Positions 61,201 to 64,000 of a DNA stretch of 64,000 nucleotides are shown here, one piece after another. The stretch covers positions 1-64,000 of the forward strand of contig JALJCO010007127.1 in the NCBI GenBank assembly GCA_023101725.1, in the 5' to 3' direction. The notes beneath the pieces are model-generated. The model saw only the letters and a list, made by a program, of their open reading frames with translations. It was not told the DNA's origin and did no database searches. Made by a program: the position numbers and the translations under genes. The stretch comes from Atherinomorus stipes (lineage: Eukaryota; Chordata; Actinopteri; Atheriniformes; Atherinidae). Position 1 is the first letter of the stretch; each line of letters opens with the position of its first letter.

Positions 61201-63394
61201 TTTCATTCTTTCACTAAAGTTTCTTTTAAGTGAAGAACAGCTGTAAAATAAGTATTGCCAGATATCCTTTATGCTGTTCATGAAAATCCTTTCAAATCTT
61301 TCTGAAAGCCTTCTCAGAAAGTTGCGGAGATTTCGCAGTCACATGTGGGTTTAATGTGTGCCCGTCTGCATCTTTTTTGGAAACAGCTAAGCTGGTAATG
61401 TGCTAAACAAACAGAGATTCTGCATTTCACTGAAGTTTAAAACAATGTCTTCCAGTATCAAAAGAAGACTGAACTTAAATCTGTGCTTGAGACTAATGTT
61501 ATACCTCCTCTCTCTGGTCAGGAAATGTCAAAGGGATTTAACTCTTGGTGGGGGCTGCCACTTTGAGACTGAAATCGGGCCCTTTGGCAAGCAGCAGTCA
61601 GCTCTGAAGCCTTCACACGGTGGAAATGTCACCTGTCACATACACTTATTGTCTGAAAGCAGTGTGTGCATCGGCTCTGTTTGACCCTGAGGGCCTGCGC
61701 TTTAACTGTCGTCATGCACTGTAACTGCCATTAGCTTGGGAGATGGAGACCTGGCACGGTCACAGCCCTTCACATTAACCAGCTTTGCTTGTATATGGCT
61801 ATAAATGAGTAGAGAATATGTCGACATGCTTATTCGACTGCAGCCAAAACAAAAATTTGTTGGCTTAGTTTAAATCCAAATACTTAGATACCACATGGCT
61901 CCATGTGGTACTGAAAGCTGTCGCTGGAAGTGAAGATGTTGCATGACTTATGAAAATAAAGCCTTATATATCAAAGTGTTGCAGAATAAGTTTACGCTAT
62001 TGCAAGTTTCTGGAGTCTGGGCCACTGAAGCGCTGCCTTTTCAATGCTGAACTTCAAAGTTACTGTCCAGAAATATAGGAGCTCTCGCAGCCGCTGAAGA
62101 AACTCACCCTTGAAAGTTATGTGTTACGAGCAGTTCATGTATTCTTTTTGATGGTCTTTGTAAGTTTACGAGTGACTGTGTGTGTGTGTGTGTGCATGTG
62201 GGTGGTTGCGGCATCCTTCAATAACTGATTCAAATTCTGTCAAAACACAACAGGAAAAACAGCAGGAAGAGGAGAATGACTTGGAGAAACAATAGCAAGG
62301 AGGGTTTTAAAGAGGAAAAATGACAAAGAATCACAATGATGAGTGTGGGAACAAAAGAAAACTGTGGACAAAATAAGTAAATACTTATAGAATACAGAAA
62401 GCTGCTGTCTGTGTCTTCAATCCTAAGGTCAATTAAGACGTTTTGGATCCAATTTCTTTTATGACTAATTATCTCAGTGCATGGAAGCTAAAAAGAAACT
62501 GACCCTCACCCTTTTAGAAGTGAGTCATCTCTGCAGAAAGACCATTTATTTGTGTAAAGAGGAGACTGGAAGCAGCACAGACAAGCACATCTGGTTTCCA
62601 GTACAAGCCTGCCCCCTTATAACCCCTAACCTGCCTTTACTGCAGGGAGGGATTCTCACACAGACACAACTTGGGACCTGTTGACTTCCCAGCATGCCCT
62701 GCTTGCATTCCTGACCTCCTTCTGTCACTCTTTCACTTGACTCACCCCTGTAAGCTACGTCTACGTAACCCCCTTAAAATTCCCCTTTCAATCCCCTCTT
62801 TATGAATACAAGCTGAACAGTAAAGTGGCTTAAAAGTGACTGGCGAAAAATATTTCAGCAACTCAAGAAAAATCTGTCAGTGAAGCTCTTAAGAGACACC
62901 AACAACACAGACAGCTAGCACACAGATTCATCTTTAGTCATCAACTATCTTGGTCAAGTTTCACTTTGGTGAGTGTGCCGACAAGACATGGGAGCCGGCA
63001 CCCTAGAGGTTTGGGAATCTGCTGAGAAGGTCAAAAGGGAATGAGGAGACCCAGCGGACACCAACGCAGTGGGATACTGACAGAGGTCCATTTGCAATTA
63101 TTCCTCAAAGCTCCATTGAGACGAACATTCCAATATATTAACACAGCAGGGTTAAGGAAACAGATGGAAAGCTGAACCTGGTGCAACCTTGTGTGAACTT
63201 AAGTTGCAACATGACAACGATGATGATGGCGAAATCGCATGCTTCTTTTTGGCTTAAAAGTAGCAAATGGTAGACAAGTCTCTCCCATTCTTTGTTGCAC
63301 TTTTAACTCAGCACATATAATCTAACATGAAAACGTGCAACATGTGGACAGTTTTCTTTTTCTGATTCTAATCCATGGCTTGCTCATTACTTAC
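58284..63394. other. 5' part of the large KIAA1217 intron
   Basis: About 5 kb of intron directly downstream of exon 1, with a GT microsatellite at about 62177-62193. No other feature was identified. Confidence 0.6.
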
Positions 63395-63737
63395 TGTGCA
63401 CAGAGCCTTGCTGTTGACTGGAAGCTTTGGGAAGGCTGATTCTGCTCTTGGTAGGGACCGTATCCATATTTTGTCCCTTCTCACCTGGACTCTGACTGGG
63501 GGCCTGGGTCTCAGCCTGGGTTTCGCTCTGTGATTTGTCCTGTGTTGCAGCTGCTGTTACAGGCTTCTGTCTGTTCAGGACACCATCATTGCCTGCCCTC
63601 ATCAGCTTCTCCCCCACGCTCAGCATCCGGGCTTTGCCAGCCACACTGGTGGTGCCAGGGCATTCCTTCCTTGGAGAAGGCAGCTTAGATCCAGCCCCTG
63701 CTGAGAGGGGTCGAGCCAGCCTGGAGGCTTTCGACAT
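63395..63737 (-). CDS. KIAA1217: KIAA1217 (sickle tail protein), first coding exon
   Basis: Read from ATG at 63737 to 63395, where A|GTAAGT is a perfect donor. There are 114 codons plus one base. That base joins the two left over at exon 2 (A + AA = Lys), so the reading frame continues across the 48.5-kb intron. An in-frame TGA at 63768-63770 lies ten codons upstream, which fixes this ATG as the first possible start in this exon. The protein is basic and rich in Ser, Pro and Gln: MSKASRLARPLSAGAGSKLP at the start, SPRKE next, a KARMLSVGEKLMRAG segment near 35-50, and a low-complexity SQSETQAETQAPSQS stretch near 69-83. No membrane segment or signal peptide is seen. I do not recall the same sequence in the short human N-terminus. 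Assignment rests on strand, phase and the absence of another gene between, so a different gene remains possible. Confidence 0.65.
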
Positions 63738-64000
63738 CCTGTGAGTTGGTGGATCCTTGAAAGGTCCTCAGTGTTTCTCAGCCAGGGTGAGTGCCGCTGT
63801 GTCCCATGGGCACTCAGAGGGCTTCTGAGCTCTCTCAGTGAATGTGACTTTGGAGCTGCAGCGTGTTGTGACTAGTGCAGGTAGGCTGAGAGGGCCAGAG
63901 GGAGGGCACTTTTGGGAAGCAGGGTGGGAGGCAACTGGTTGTGAAGTTAATAGATTCTTGAAAGGTGGCCTCCTGAGATCATCCTCCAAAGCAAACTGTG
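63738..64000 (-). other. Probable 5' leader upstream of the KIAA1217 start
   Basis: The same frame is open upstream from 63989 to a TGA at 63770. CACAG (63739-63743) directly before GATG could instead be a splice acceptor, which would make the ATG-bearing exon the second one. Transcript data are needed to place the true first exon; the promoter is not clearly visible before the window ends. Confidence 0.4.

Overview
This is nuclear DNA of a teleost fish, probably a percomorph. Vertebrate-type split exons sit in very long introns. The repeats are typical of fish: hAT, Tc1/IS630, TTAA-site elements, a LINE with a restriction-enzyme-like endonuclease, a tRNA-derived SINE, and long TA, GATA and GAAT microsatellites. 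I saw no bacterial operon, rRNA, intact tRNA or CRISPR array.

The only host gene I can recognise is KIAA1217 (sickle tail, skt) on the minus strand. A first coding exon (63395-63737, 114 codons plus one base) splices in phase to a second (14612-14898, 95 codons) across an intron of 48,496 bp. Exon 2 carries the conserved N-terminal block of the sickle tail / SRCIN1 family. Together they give the first 210 residues; the rest of the gene must lie beyond position 1. Nearly everything else is therefore KIAA1217 intron. Possible regulatory pieces in it are an ATG-free alternative first exon near 39 kb, a CpG-rich block at 10.7-11.2 kb, and an inverted pair of MEF2-like sites at 27.2 kb.

Layout: 6-3750 is a TTAA-bounded T2/Kolobok-like element with two convergent, spliced-looking units. 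7.4-8.1 kb is a hAT element with a fold-back MITE inside it. 10.7-13 kb is CpG-rich and repeat-like. 14.3-16.2 kb holds microsatellites, KIAA1217 exon 2 and an odd A/T homopolymer block. 16-31 kb is plain intron. 31.5-35.2 kb has a MITE and a decayed Tc1 transposon. 39-43 kb has the possible first exon, a TTAA MITE and a SINE. 50.4-55 kb is a transposon graveyard: Tc1 end, IS630-like transposase relic, GATA array, RLE-LINE pseudogene, a second hAT carrying the same fold-back MITE, and a LINE tail. 57.7-58.3 kb is another terminal-inverted-repeat element. 63.4-64 kb is KIAA1217 exon 1 and its leader.

The observations most worth following are the 3.7-kb convergent two-unit element at the left edge, and one fold-back MITE family found inside two different hAT hosts with a third decayed copy close by.
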